From: a virus
Virus record (IMG/VR): IMGVR_UViG_3300027759_000328
Location: 1 to 28,850 of that record
Strand: one strand, 5' to 3'
DNA: 28,850 nucleotides
Shown piece by piece: positions 20,561-27,539 of this stretch. The first letter of the stretch is position 1; each line of letters starts with the position of its first letter. A program made the translations under genes and the position numbers. The notes under the pieces are model-generated. The model had not been told where the DNA came from and did not search any database. It saw nothing but the letters and a program-made list of their open reading frames with translations.

Positions 20561-21135
20561 TGGCTAGGCAAACGTGGGAGTACGCATACTCAAACATGAT
20601 GGCTCGTTGCTATCGTGTTGCCAATAAAGACTACCACTCATACGGTGGTCGGGGCATAACCGTTTGCGCCGAATGGAAAAACAACCCCAAGCAGTTTCAC
20701 GCCGATATGGGCGACAAGCCCGAAGGCATGACGATTGACAGAATTGACCCAAACAAAGGGTACTCGCCTGACAATTGCAGATGGGCTACATGGAAAGAGC
20801 AAGGCAGAAACCGCACAAACAACAAGCTTGTTGTGCTTAATGGCGCAGAAATGTGTGTGGCTGAAGCCGCTGAGTTGTCTGGAATTTTGCCAGAAACCAT
20901 TTACGGCAGACTGCGCCGCAACGAGTCAAATTTGTTTGTTGCCCCGTTACCTCGCGGCAAGAACCGTGATAAAACAGCCCAAGTCGTTACACCTTCAGGC
21001 GAGCATATTGTGGCATCAAATATCAAGCAATTTTGTTTGCAGAACAATTTAGACCACAGCACAATGACCAAAGTGTTGCGCGGCGTTAAACCAGCGCATA
21101 AAGGCTTCACCGGTCGCTATCTGGAGGCAGCATGA
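20560..21135 (+). CDS. Free-standing HNH homing endonuclease with NUMOD-like repeats
   Basis: This 191-residue protein starts at ATG 20560, sharing its A with the preceding TAA. An upstream in-frame ATG at 20443 lies within the fibre gene and is rejected. Residues 26-85 match phage HNH-type nucleases: YHSYGGRGITVCAEW, PEGMTIDRIDPNKGYSPDNC and RWATWKEQGRNR. Residues about 90-120 and 143-188 are DNA-binding repeats; the second, VVTPSGEHIVASNIKQFC...VLRGVKPAHKGFTGRYL, is NUMOD1-like. Such enzymes nick or cut at allele-specific sites and copy their gene into rival genomes. It ends in ATGA overlap with the giant fibre gene, so the insertion is seamless. It has no virion role. Confidence 0.87.
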   Translation: MARQTWEYAYSNMMARCYRVANKDYHSYGGRGITVCAEWKNNPKQFHADMGDKPEGMTIDRIDPNKGYSPDNCRWATWKEQGRNRTNNKLVVLNGAEMCVAEAAELSGILPETIYGRLRRNESNLFVAPLPRGKNRDKTAQVVTPSGEHIVASNIKQFCLQNNLDHSTMTKVLRGVKPAHKGFTGRYLEAA

Positions 21136-24100
21136 GTTTTGTTATTGCCGGTAACTCTGCATCCACAGGCTACAACCTCACACGCTCGTTGCGGTTTCGT
21201 AGCTCGGCTTCGGCTTACGTCACTCGCACACCAGCTAGTTCGGGGAACCGTCAAACGTGGACATGGAGCTATTGGATTAAACGTGGCATATTAAGCACAG
21301 GTCAAATATTTTTAGGTACTGCTGATTCAAGCGGAAATAACGGAACATATTTTTATTGGCTTTCTGCCGATACGTTACGCATTGAAGATTATTCAACAAG
21401 TTTTGTTTGGCGTTTAGACACTACACAAGTATTTCGTGACCCATCATCTTGGTATCACATTGTGTTGGCTGTTGACACTACCCAAGCCACAGCAGCAAAC
21501 CGCGTAAAACTTTATGTTAATGGTAGTCAGGTAACGGCGTTTTCTAGCGCAACGTACCCTTCATTAAACTATAACTGCTACATGAACAGCAACGCTAATC
21601 CAATGAGTATTGGCAGAATGGGTGCTTACAACTCTGCCTATGGCGATATGTACATAGCTGAAACGTATTTTATCGACGGTCAAGCCCTAACCCCATCATC
21701 CTTTGGCTCAACCAACGCTCTCACAGGCGTATGGCAACCCGCACGGTACACAGGCAGCTACGGTACAAACGGTTTCTATTTGCCGTTCACCGACAACTCT
21801 GCGCTGACCACAAGCAGCAACGTAGGCTTGGGTAAAGACTTTTCGGGCAATGGCAATTACTTTACTACAAACAATATCAGCGTCTATGGCGGCACGGTAC
21901 AGTCGTTTACATCATCTACTACTTGGACCGCCCCTGCTGGCGTAACCTCAGTTAACTATCTTGTTGTAGCGGGCGGAGGTGGCGGTGGATCTGCTGCTAC
22001 AGGCATAAGCATGGGCGGCGGTGGCGGCGCAGGTGGTTTACTGCAAGGTCAATTAACTGTTATTCCGGGCAACACATATACTGTTACGGTCGGTGCAGGC
22101 GGCGCGTCTACTACAAACGGAAGCAATTCTGTATTTGGCTCTATCACCGCAACAGGCGGCGGAGCTGGTGCAGGCGGTATTTCTTCCGCTGTAGACGCAC
22201 AAAATGGTGGTTCTGGTGGCGGTGGTAGACCATACAATGCTTTGCAAAAAGGTTCTGGAATTTCAGGTCAGGGCTTTGACGGTGGTAGCGCGGGCAATGT
22301 TGATATAGCTGGTGGCGGTGGAGGCTCATCGAGCGTTGGCGGTTCTGTTCCAAGCGGAACAGTTGCTGGTTCAGGCGGTTCTGGTACAGTTGTTAATATT
22401 ACTGGCTCGAACGTCACATATGCAGGCGGCGGCGGCGGCGGCGCGTACTCTGGACAGACCGCTGGTACGGGCGGCTCGGGCGGCGGCGGAAACGGTGGCT
22501 CAAACGCAGACGGTTCTAACGCAACAGGTTACGGCTCAGGCGGCGGTGGTGCAGGTCAATACGGCAACACGCACGTTGGCGGTTCAGGCAGCAACGGTAT
22601 TGTTATTATTGCCTACGGTACAAGCGTTACATACGACTCCATGACGGATGTGCCTACGTTGACGAGTGCTACGGCGGCTAACTTTGGGGTAATGAACCCT
22701 ATTGGTAACGGTAGCGGCACAATATCAAATGGTAATTTGCGAGCAGTAACTTCAACCACGCTTGCTGACGTTGGTACTTTTGCAATGCAGTCGGGCAAAT
22801 GGTATTGGGAAGTCACGCTAACAGTTTCATCTAATCCTCGTGTTGGTATGTACGATATTGGCAAAGCGTTGCCGACAGCCGTAGGTATGGGTGGCACAAA
22901 TAGTTGGGCAATTATTAACGGACCATCAAGACTTTATTATCAAGGCACTATTGTTGCTTACGGTTCATTTGTTGGCAGTTCTGGCAGCGTAGTAATGATT
23001 GCTTATGATCCTACAAACGGCAACCTTTGGTTTGGTGAAAATGGTTCATGGTTCGCAAGTGGCAATCCAGCTACAGGCGCAAGCCCTTCGCTTACCGGAG
23101 TGACAGGCACAGCAATTGTCGCAGCAGCAGGGTCGGGAAGTGGTAGCAACACTTTTGATTACAACTTTGGTCAACAACCCTTCACCTACACACCCCCTAC
23201 AGGCTTTGTAGCCCTGAACACATACAACTTGCCGACAAGCACCATCGTCAAGGGCAACACGGTGATGGATGCTACGTTGTGGACTGGTGATGGCACAAGC
23301 CCACGGACAATTACCAACGCAGCATTATTTCAACCTGACTTAGTGTGGTTTAAAACAAGAAGCACGGCTTTTTACAACCAGCTTTCTGATTCTGTTCGTG
23401 GTGCTACAAAATCAATTTATTCAAATGTTACGTTAGCTGAAGAAAACAATGCAATTAATGGATACTTATCTTCTATTAACTCAAACGGTTTTTCAGTCAT
23501 TAACGGCTCAACTGGCGGCGGGTCTGTTAACGCTAACAGCACAACTTACGTTGCTTGGCAATGGCAAGCAGGACAAGGTTCAACATCTTCAAACACCAAC
23601 GGCACAATCACATCAACGGTAAGTGTCAATGCAAGTGCTGGGTTTAGTGTTGTAACTTACACAGGCAACGGCACATCGGGAGCAACCCTTGGGCATGGTT
23701 TAGGTGTTGCGCCACAATTGATTTTTATAAAAAGTAGAAGCGCAACAGGATATTGGCTTGTCTACAGCGCAGTAAATGGCGCAACCAAATATCTAACTCT
23801 AAATACTACTGATGCGGTACTGACAAACGCAGGGCCATTTAACAATACTGCTCCCACATCATCTGTATTTTCTGTCGGTAATTCTGCCGATGCAAACGCA
23901 AATAGCACAACTTACGTTGCCTATTGCTGGACACCCATAGCCGGATTCAGCGCGTTTGGTAGCTACACGGGTAATGGTTCGACCGATGGTCCTTTTGTGT
24001 ACACGGGGTTTAGACCAAAATTTGTGCTAGTTAAAAATACAGGTTTAGCTTCTAATTGGGCTATTTTTGATTCAACAAGAAACCCGTACAACATAACTAA

Positions 24101-24272
24101 TTTTGGTCTTGTACCCAATCTTTCAGACGCAGAAACTTCTGGTTCAAGTTTGCAACTTTTATCAAATGGTTTTAAATGGACGGATGCCGGAACGACTGTA
24201 AATCAGTCGGGCGCAACTTTAATTTACATGGCATTTGCAGAAAATCCTTTTCGTAATAGTTTAGCGAGGTAG
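21132..24272 (+). CDS. Giant multi-domain tail fibre or receptor-binding protein
   Basis: This 1046-residue protein starts at ATG 21132 in an ATGA overlap. The N-terminal 10-230 is a LamG/ConA-like domain (WTWSYWIKRG, WYHIVLAVDTTQAT, RVKLYVNGSQV, YIAETYFIDGQALTPSSFG). Residues about 265-500 are a Gly-rich domain beginning NYLVVAGGGGGG and ending GIVIIAYG. That type of domain is known from receptor-binding tips. About 503-700 is SPRY-like (NGNLRAVTSTTLADVGTFAM, SGKWYWEVTLTV). About 711-1046 is a repeated beta region I associate with phage receptor proteins (DUF7483-like, from memory), ending IYMAFAENPFRNSLAR. It probably binds the host surface. Endonuclease genes lie on both sides. Confidence 0.87.
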   Translation: MSFVIAGNSASTGYNLTRSLRFRSSASAYVTRTPASSGNRQTWTWSYWIKRGILSTGQIFLGTADSSGNNGTYFYWLSADTLRIEDYSTSFVWRLDTTQVFRDPSSWYHIVLAVDTTQATAANRVKLYVNGSQVTAFSSATYPSLNYNCYMNSNANPMSIGRMGAYNSAYGDMYIAETYFIDGQALTPSSFGSTNALTGVWQPARYTGSYGTNGFYLPFTDNSALTTSSNVGLGKDFSGNGNYFTTNNISVYGGTVQSFTSSTTWTAPAGVTSVNYLVVAGGGGGGSAATGISMGGGGGAGGLLQGQLTVIPGNTYTVTVGAGGASTTNGSNSVFGSITATGGGAGAGGISSAVDAQNGGSGGGGRPYNALQKGSGISGQGFDGGSAGNVDIAGGGGGSSSVGGSVPSGTVAGSGGSGTVVNITGSNVTYAGGGGGGAYSGQTAGTGGSGGGGNGGSNADGSNATGYGSGGGGAGQYGNTHVGGSGSNGIVIIAYGTSVTYDSMTDVPTLTSATAANFGVMNPIGNGSGTISNGNLRAVTSTTLADVGTFAMQSGKWYWEVTLTVSSNPRVGMYDIGKALPTAVGMGGTNSWAIINGPSRLYYQGTIVAYGSFVGSSGSVVMIAYDPTNGNLWFGENGSWFASGNPATGASPSLTGVTGTAIVAAAGSGSGSNTFDYNFGQQPFTYTPPTGFVALNTYNLPTSTIVKGNTVMDATLWTGDGTSPRTITNAALFQPDLVWFKTRSTAFYNQLSDSVRGATKSIYSNVTLAEENNAINGYLSSINSNGFSVINGSTGGGSVNANSTTYVAWQWQAGQGSTSSNTNGTITSTVSVNASAGFSVVTYTGNGTSGATLGHGLGVAPQLIFIKSRSATGYWLVYSAVNGATKYLTLNTTDAVLTNAGPFNNTAPTSSVFSVGNSADANANSTTYVAYCWTPIAGFSAFGSYTGNGSTDGPFVYTGFRPKFVLVKNTGLASNWAIFDSTRNPYNITNFGLVPNLSDAETSGSSLQLLSNGFKWTDAGTTVNQSGATLIYMAFAENPFRNSLAR
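22425..22443. repeat. GGC triplet run in the glycine-rich domain
   Basis: An uninterrupted GGC run of six triplets (22425-22442) encodes a Gly tract within the fibre. Other GGC/GGT-rich stretches occur at 21969-22030 and 22469-22500. Slippage in these triplet runs would keep the frame and change loop lengths of the glycine-rich receptor domain. Confidence 0.65.
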
Positions 24273-24274
24273 TC

Positions 24275-24352
24275 ATGTTTGCAATCATCTCCAACGGCGT
24301 TATCGCCCTCCTAGTACCCGCTGGCACAGCCTTTGAGTGGGATGTAAAGTAA
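24275..24352 (+). pseudogene. Captured 25-codon 5' fragment of the gene at 24956
   Basis: A short frame from ATG 24275 to TAA 24352 begins MFAIISNGVIALLVPAGTAF. The gene at 24956 begins MFAIVANGVIQMLVPAGTAF; 19 of the first 23 residues agree. By my count 48 of 69 bases agree, most differences being at third positions. The upstream ribosome region is also alike (GAGGTAGTCATG against GAGGTAATCATG). Homology stops after the codon for Asp23. The fragment ends in TAATG, whose ATG starts the HNH gene. It reads as the remains of a divergent allele carried in with the endonuclease, possibly kept as a translation leader. Confidence 0.8.
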
Positions 24353-24948
24353 TGTTTGTAACCGCTGACCAAGACTATATGCCTTTGACTTCTACGGAAG
24401 CAAAGCGTCTTGGCTTGGCTATGTACTTTACAGGTGTGCCATGCAAGAACGGTCACGTTACCTCACGGTATGCCTCTAGTGCTGAGTGCTTCTTTTGTCG
24501 TAAAGACAAAAATCAAAGCGCGGCTGTTAAAGAAAAACAAGCAGCATGGGGATTGGCAAACAATGAGCAACGGTCAGCCGTTGGCAAAGAACGATATGAG
24601 CGCAACAAGGTTTGGCAACAGCTAAGAACTCAAGCTAAATGGGTTGCAAATAAAGAAAAAGTTACAGAAACCAACAATCGTTGGAGTTTAAACAATCCTG
24701 AAAAAATGCGTTTGATAATTAGGAATAGAAATAAACTGCGTAACTTAATTGTGCGGCAGCAGCGACCAAAATGGGCAAATTTACAAAAAATTCGTCATAT
24801 TTATGACAATTGCCCAGAGGGGCATCACGTTGACCATGTAATACCATTAAGAGGAAAAACTGTTTGTGGTTTGCATATTGAAACAAATTTACAATACATG
24901 CCAGCGTTAGAAAATATTAAGAAGTCAAACAAATTTCAAGTTTTGTGA
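24352..24948 (+). CDS. Free-standing HNH endonuclease with N-terminal zinc ribbon
   Basis: This 198-residue protein starts at ATG 24352, coupled by TAATG to the fragment before it. A GTG at 24337 in frame is inside that fragment and rejected. The N-terminal ribbon is PCKNGHVTSRYASSAECFFC (residues 30-49). A Lys/Arg/Asn-rich helical middle (55-140) follows. The C-terminal HNH motif has HHVDHVIPLRGKTVCGLH and ETNLQYMPALENIKKSNK (158-194), with conserved His-Val-Asp-His and Asn. Its codons are more A/T-rich than the flanking phage genes, which suggests acquisition. The likely role is gene homing rather than virion assembly. The cut site cannot be predicted, but it probably lies near the 5' end of the following gene. 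Confidence 0.85.
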   Translation: MFVTADQDYMPLTSTEAKRLGLAMYFTGVPCKNGHVTSRYASSAECFFCRKDKNQSAAVKEKQAAWGLANNEQRSAVGKERYERNKVWQQLRTQAKWVANKEKVTETNNRWSLNNPEKMRLIIRNRNKLRNLIVRQQRPKWANLQKIRHIYDNCPEGHHVDHVIPLRGKTVCGLHIETNLQYMPALENIKKSNKFQVL

Positions 24949-24955
24949 GGTAATC

Positions 24956-25489
24956 ATGTTTGCTATTGTCGCTAATGGTGTTATTCAGATGCTCGTTCCT
25001 GCGGGTACGGCGTTTGAATGGGATGGCTTGCAGTACGCCAACAACTGGTGCAATTTGTCTAGCCCCGAAGAAAAGGCGGCTATTGGCATGGTTGATGTGG
25101 TCTACGGCTCACAGCCCTCAGATATCTATTACTGGATATCACAAGACGCGCCTGTGTACACCGGCACGGTAGTTGAGATCAACTACACCGCTACGCCTAA
25201 AGACTTGTTTGAGTGCCAATCAAACGCTGTCAACGCCACAAACGCTACCGCCTACTCAATCCTGTTACCTACCGATTGGATGGTGGTTAAAGCTGTCGAG
25301 ACAGGCGGCGTGGTAGCTCCTGCATGGAACACATGGCGGCAAGACATCCGCACACAGGCGGGTGACTATGTTGTGGCAATCAACGCTTGTACGACTGTTG
25401 CTCAACTTGCCGCGCTGCCACCTGTGGTTTGGGAAAATGATCCTAACTACATCCCGCCTGTGGTTCCTGTTGAACCTGCTCAAGGATAG
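24956..25489 (+). CDS. Fibre-associated protein, possible assembly chaperone
   Basis: This 177-residue protein starts at ATG 24956 with GAGG six bases upstream. The first part (about 1-60) is a compact beta domain beginning MFAIVANGVIQMLVPAG. A linker and a helical C-terminal half follow: LLPTDWMVVKAVETGGVVAP, WNTWRQDIRTQAGDYVVAIN and TTVAQLAALPPVVWENDP. The W-x-x-W/R-x-x-I-R helix resembles tail fibre assembly chaperones of other phages. Position after the giant fibre supports such a role. It is intact, although a divergent copy of its first 23 codons lies upstream of the endonuclease gene at 24352. The family is uncertain, and a structural role is possible. Confidence 0.7.
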   Translation: MFAIVANGVIQMLVPAGTAFEWDGLQYANNWCNLSSPEEKAAIGMVDVVYGSQPSDIYYWISQDAPVYTGTVVEINYTATPKDLFECQSNAVNATNATAYSILLPTDWMVVKAVETGGVVAPAWNTWRQDIRTQAGDYVVAINACTTVAQLAALPPVVWENDPNYIPPVVPVEPAQG

Positions 25490-25604
25490 CGTTTGCGTAC
25501 TGGGGGTAATCTTTTTGCTTCCGGTTATTTTAATTGTGATGACCGCTCTGATCCCTTGGGTAATCTTTGTGGTGTTTAAGGACATACGATGGACTGGCAA
25601 ATAA
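25437..25604 (+). CDS. Possible small one-TM protein
   Basis: A frame distinct from both neighbours ends at 25604. Its last 40 or so residues include VLGVIFLLPVILIVMTALIP plus WVIFVVF, a strong membrane segment, then a basic tail (KDIRWTGK). ATG 25437 gives 55 residues, and TTG 25470 gives 44. Neither has a clear ribosome site, and both lie inside the 3' end of 24956-25489. The membrane segment is the only coding candidate in the 99 bases between the two larger genes. It overlaps the next gene by 16 bases, as is common for lysis genes. A holin or antiholin-like role is possible. Evidence is modest. Confidence 0.4.
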   Translation: MILTTSRLWFLLNLLKDSVCVLGVIFLLPVILIVMTALIPWVIFVVFKDIRWTGK

Positions 25605-25846
25605 TCATCAATATCGGTGCAGGTGGACTGCTGACAGTCGGCGGTTGGTTTGCCCGTCAGCTATGGGATTCTGTCAAAGAACTCAAGAAAGAGATTGCTG
25701 ATCTGCGCCTGCACGTTAGCGAATCCTACGTTAAAAAGTCAGAAGTTGACACCCTGCGTAGTGAGATGGATAAACGCTTCGACCGCCTTGAGCAGATGAT
25801 TGCTCGACTCTACGACAAGATTGATGGTAAAGCGGACAAGACATGA
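25589..25846 (+). CDS. Small membrane protein with coiled coil (lysis cassette)
   Basis: This 85-residue protein starts at ATG 25589 with AAGGA six bases upstream. Residues about 4-25 (IIINIGAGGLLTVGGWFARQ) could span a membrane. The rest is a charged coiled coil (LKKEIADLRLHVSESYVKKS, VDTLRSEMDKRFDRLEQMIA). This N-terminal anchor plus coiled coil is common among small phage proteins in lysis modules. It resembles i-spanin topology, but no lipoprotein partner is visible and it is short for a spanin. Alternatives are a holin regulator or superinfection protein. It overlaps the next tiny gene by four bases (ATGA). Confidence 0.75.
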   Translation: MDWQIIINIGAGGLLTVGGWFARQLWDSVKELKKEIADLRLHVSESYVKKSEVDTLRSEMDKRFDRLEQMIARLYDKIDGKADKT

Positions 25847-25926
25847 CTTACTTAAAAGCAAAGTGGGAAGCGTTCAAAGCGTGGTGCTGGCGCATGGTGG
25901 CTTGGTTTAAAAACGTGAGGTTCTGA
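25843..25926 (+). CDS. Trp-rich 27-residue amphipathic protein
   Basis: The frame runs from ATG 25843 (in ATGA overlap with the preceding gene) to TGA 25926, followed one base later by the holin ATG. It starts MTYLKAKWEAFKAWCWRMVA and has four Trp and six Lys/Arg residues, one Cys, and an amphipathic helical pattern. GGAC about six bases upstream is only a partial ribosome site, so coupling through ATGA matters. Precise packing between two lysis genes argues that it is translated. Pinholin, holin regulator or membrane-active peptide are possible roles. None is proved. Confidence 0.6.
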   Translation: MTYLKAKWEAFKAWCWRMVAWFKNVRF

Positions 25927-25927
25927 C

Positions 25928-26344
25928 ATGTTTCCAATCATGGATATTCTTGGCATTGGCATGAAGGTGCTGGATAAGTTCTTTCCTGACCCCGAGCAGA
26001 AAGCCAAAGCGCAACTTGAACTCATGCAGATGCAGCAGAACGGTGAGCTTGCAAAAATGCAGGCAGATATGCAAGAGCAAGGCGAGCTTACCAAGCGCCA
26101 AGAAAACGACATGCGGTCTGACTCTTGGTTGAGCAAAAACATTCGCCCAATGACATTGATTGCGATTATAGGTGGGTATTTTACGTTTGCCATGATGAGC
26201 GCCTTCGGCTTGGAAACCAACAGCAAGTATGTTGAGCTACTTGGGCAATGGGGCATGTTAATTATGTCTTTTTACTTTGGTGGTCGCACTCTTGAAAAGA
26301 TCATCGACATGAAAAGCAAAACACCTGATAAGAGCGATAAGTAA
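25928..26344 (+). CDS. Holin of the GTA 3-TM type
   Basis: This 138-residue protein starts at ATG 25928, one base after the previous stop. An amphipathic N-terminus (IMDILGIGMKVLDKFFPDPE) is followed by a Gln/Lys/Glu helix (about 23-60). Membrane segments follow: IRPMTLIAIIGGYFTFAMMS (about 73-92) and YVELLGQWGMLIMSFYFGGR (about 100-119). The QEND-x-R-S-DSW-L-S-KNIRP stretch is typical of the holin family first described for gene transfer agent release. The holin opens the inner membrane so that the endolysin at 27003 can reach the cell wall. It shares one base with the next gene's start. Confidence 0.85.
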   Translation: MFPIMDILGIGMKVLDKFFPDPEQKAKAQLELMQMQQNGELAKMQADMQEQGELTKRQENDMRSDSWLSKNIRPMTLIAIIGGYFTFAMMSAFGLETNSKYVELLGQWGMLIMSFYFGGRTLEKIIDMKSKTPDKSDK

Positions 26345-27006
26345 TGGTGACAGCTAAAAAACCTGCGGTTAAACGAGCGCCAGTTAAGCGGGTTACAAAG
26401 CCTGCGTCCGTTAAAAACCCAGACTTTACCGACAAGGTTGTTGACCTCATCAAGTGGGTGGACAGCCCGTTCAAGTTGGTCTCAGTGGTACTGATTGCGT
26501 TTGTTGCGTTTGCTGGCTACTTTGCTTGGGACTCACGACAGGTCATTCTGGGTGCAATTAGTAGCAAGAAGACTGAACTCAAAGAGCCGTTGTTGGTTGA
26601 GGCTATTGCCAAGTCTTTGATTTACGACCTAAGCGCAGATGTGGTGGTGGTTAACTCAGTCAATCTTCAGTCAAACAGTCGCACAACCATCTTAGCAATG
26701 AGCAATCAGGGTCGAGAGAAGTCGCTTGAAGGTGCAATCAATGCTTTGTTTACCAGTACTCCTGAGCATAACCGCGCAGTTATCACAATGTTTCAAGGCG
26801 AGGTGCATTGTGAGACATTTGTGCCAAGCTCAAAGATTGGTGAGTACGCTGTAAAGCATGGCGTAACGTACATGTGCCGTGGCTCTGTACCACCAGAACA
26901 AGGTAGGTTTGTAGGCTACATTGCAGTGGGCTTCAAGATACCTCCCAAAGACATTTCACAAACCAAAACTCGAATTAACCTAGCAAGTACGGAGATGAGT
27001 AAATGA
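26344..27006 (+). CDS. Membrane protein with periplasmic domain, unknown
   Basis: This 220-residue protein starts at ATG 26344 in a TAATG overlap with the holin gene. A basic N-terminus (about 1-28) precedes one membrane segment, LVSVVLIAFVAFAGYFAWDS (about 46-65). The remaining 150 residues would be periplasmic: LSADVVVVNSVNLQSNSRTT, ILAMSNQGREKSLEGAINAL, and a strand-rich end with two cysteines (HCETF and MCRGS). The N-in, C-out topology could suit a spanin or lysis regulator, but no coiled coil is evident. I do not recognise the family. Overlap with holin and endolysin (ATGA at 27003) places it firmly in the lysis operon. Confidence 0.72.
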   Translation: MVTAKKPAVKRAPVKRVTKPASVKNPDFTDKVVDLIKWVDSPFKLVSVVLIAFVAFAGYFAWDSRQVILGAISSKKTELKEPLLVEAIAKSLIYDLSADVVVVNSVNLQSNSRTTILAMSNQGREKSLEGAINALFTSTPEHNRAVITMFQGEVHCETFVPSSKIGEYAVKHGVTYMCRGSVPPEQGRFVGYIAVGFKIPPKDISQTKTRINLASTEMSK

Positions 27007-27539
27007 TTGATAACTGGAAACTAGCTTTTGAACAGATGCTCGCCTCAGAAGGTGGCTTCACAGACGACGAGCGTGACAACGGCAACAAGCTACCAGACGG
27101 GCGCAAAGGCTCAACCATGCTTGGCGTCACACAGTTTAACTGGGAACAACACGTTGGGCATCAGGTCACTCATGACGATATGCGTAAGCTAACCCCTGCG
27201 GATGTTGAACCCCTGTATAAGAAAAAGTACTGGGACGTTGTGCGGGCTGACGAGCTACCTTCTGGGATTGATTATTTGGTCTTTGACATGGGCGTGAACG
27301 CCGGTCCGGGGCGTTCTATTAAGTTGTTACAGACTGCTGTAGGTGTACCCGCTGACGGTGGGTTTGGACCGATGACAATGGCTGCTGTGCAGGCTGCTGA
27401 CCCTGTTAAGTTAATTGAAGACTTTAGCCAAGCCAAAGAAACTTTTTACCGCAGTCTTGATTCTTTTACCGTCTACGGCACGGGCTGGCTTAATCGTGTT
27501 GCAGCAGTTAAACTGAAAGCATCTTCAATGGTGGCGTAA
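27003..27539 (+). CDS. Endolysin, GH108-type N-acetylmuramidase
   Basis: This 178-residue protein starts at ATG 27003 in an ATGA overlap. It cleaves peptidoglycan glycan strands at lysis. The catalytic Glu is E16 in SEGGF. Usual DxGG-T-x-G region is here extended: DERDNGNKLPDGRKGSTMLG followed by VTQ (residues 22-43), a few residues longer than typical. KKYWDVVRADELPSGIDYLV and FDMGVNAGPGRS complete the domain. A peptidoglycan-binding part follows (LLQTAVGVPADGGFGPMTMA, ending VYGTGWLNRVAAVK). No signal peptide is present, so it depends on the holin. The pair of domains (GH108 plus PG-binding type 3) is normal for this family. Confidence 0.9.
   Translation: MIDNWKLAFEQMLASEGGFTDDERDNGNKLPDGRKGSTMLGVTQFNWEQHVGHQVTHDDMRKLTPADVEPLYKKKYWDVVRADELPSGIDYLVFDMGVNAGPGRSIKLLQTAVGVPADGGFGPMTMAAVQAADPVKLIEDFSQAKETFYRSLDSFTVYGTGWLNRVAAVKLKASSMVA

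Noticed and set aside
24337-24351. GTG start for the second HNH protein
   Set aside because: It lies inside the captured fragment. ATG 24352 overlaps the fragment stop and fits coupling.
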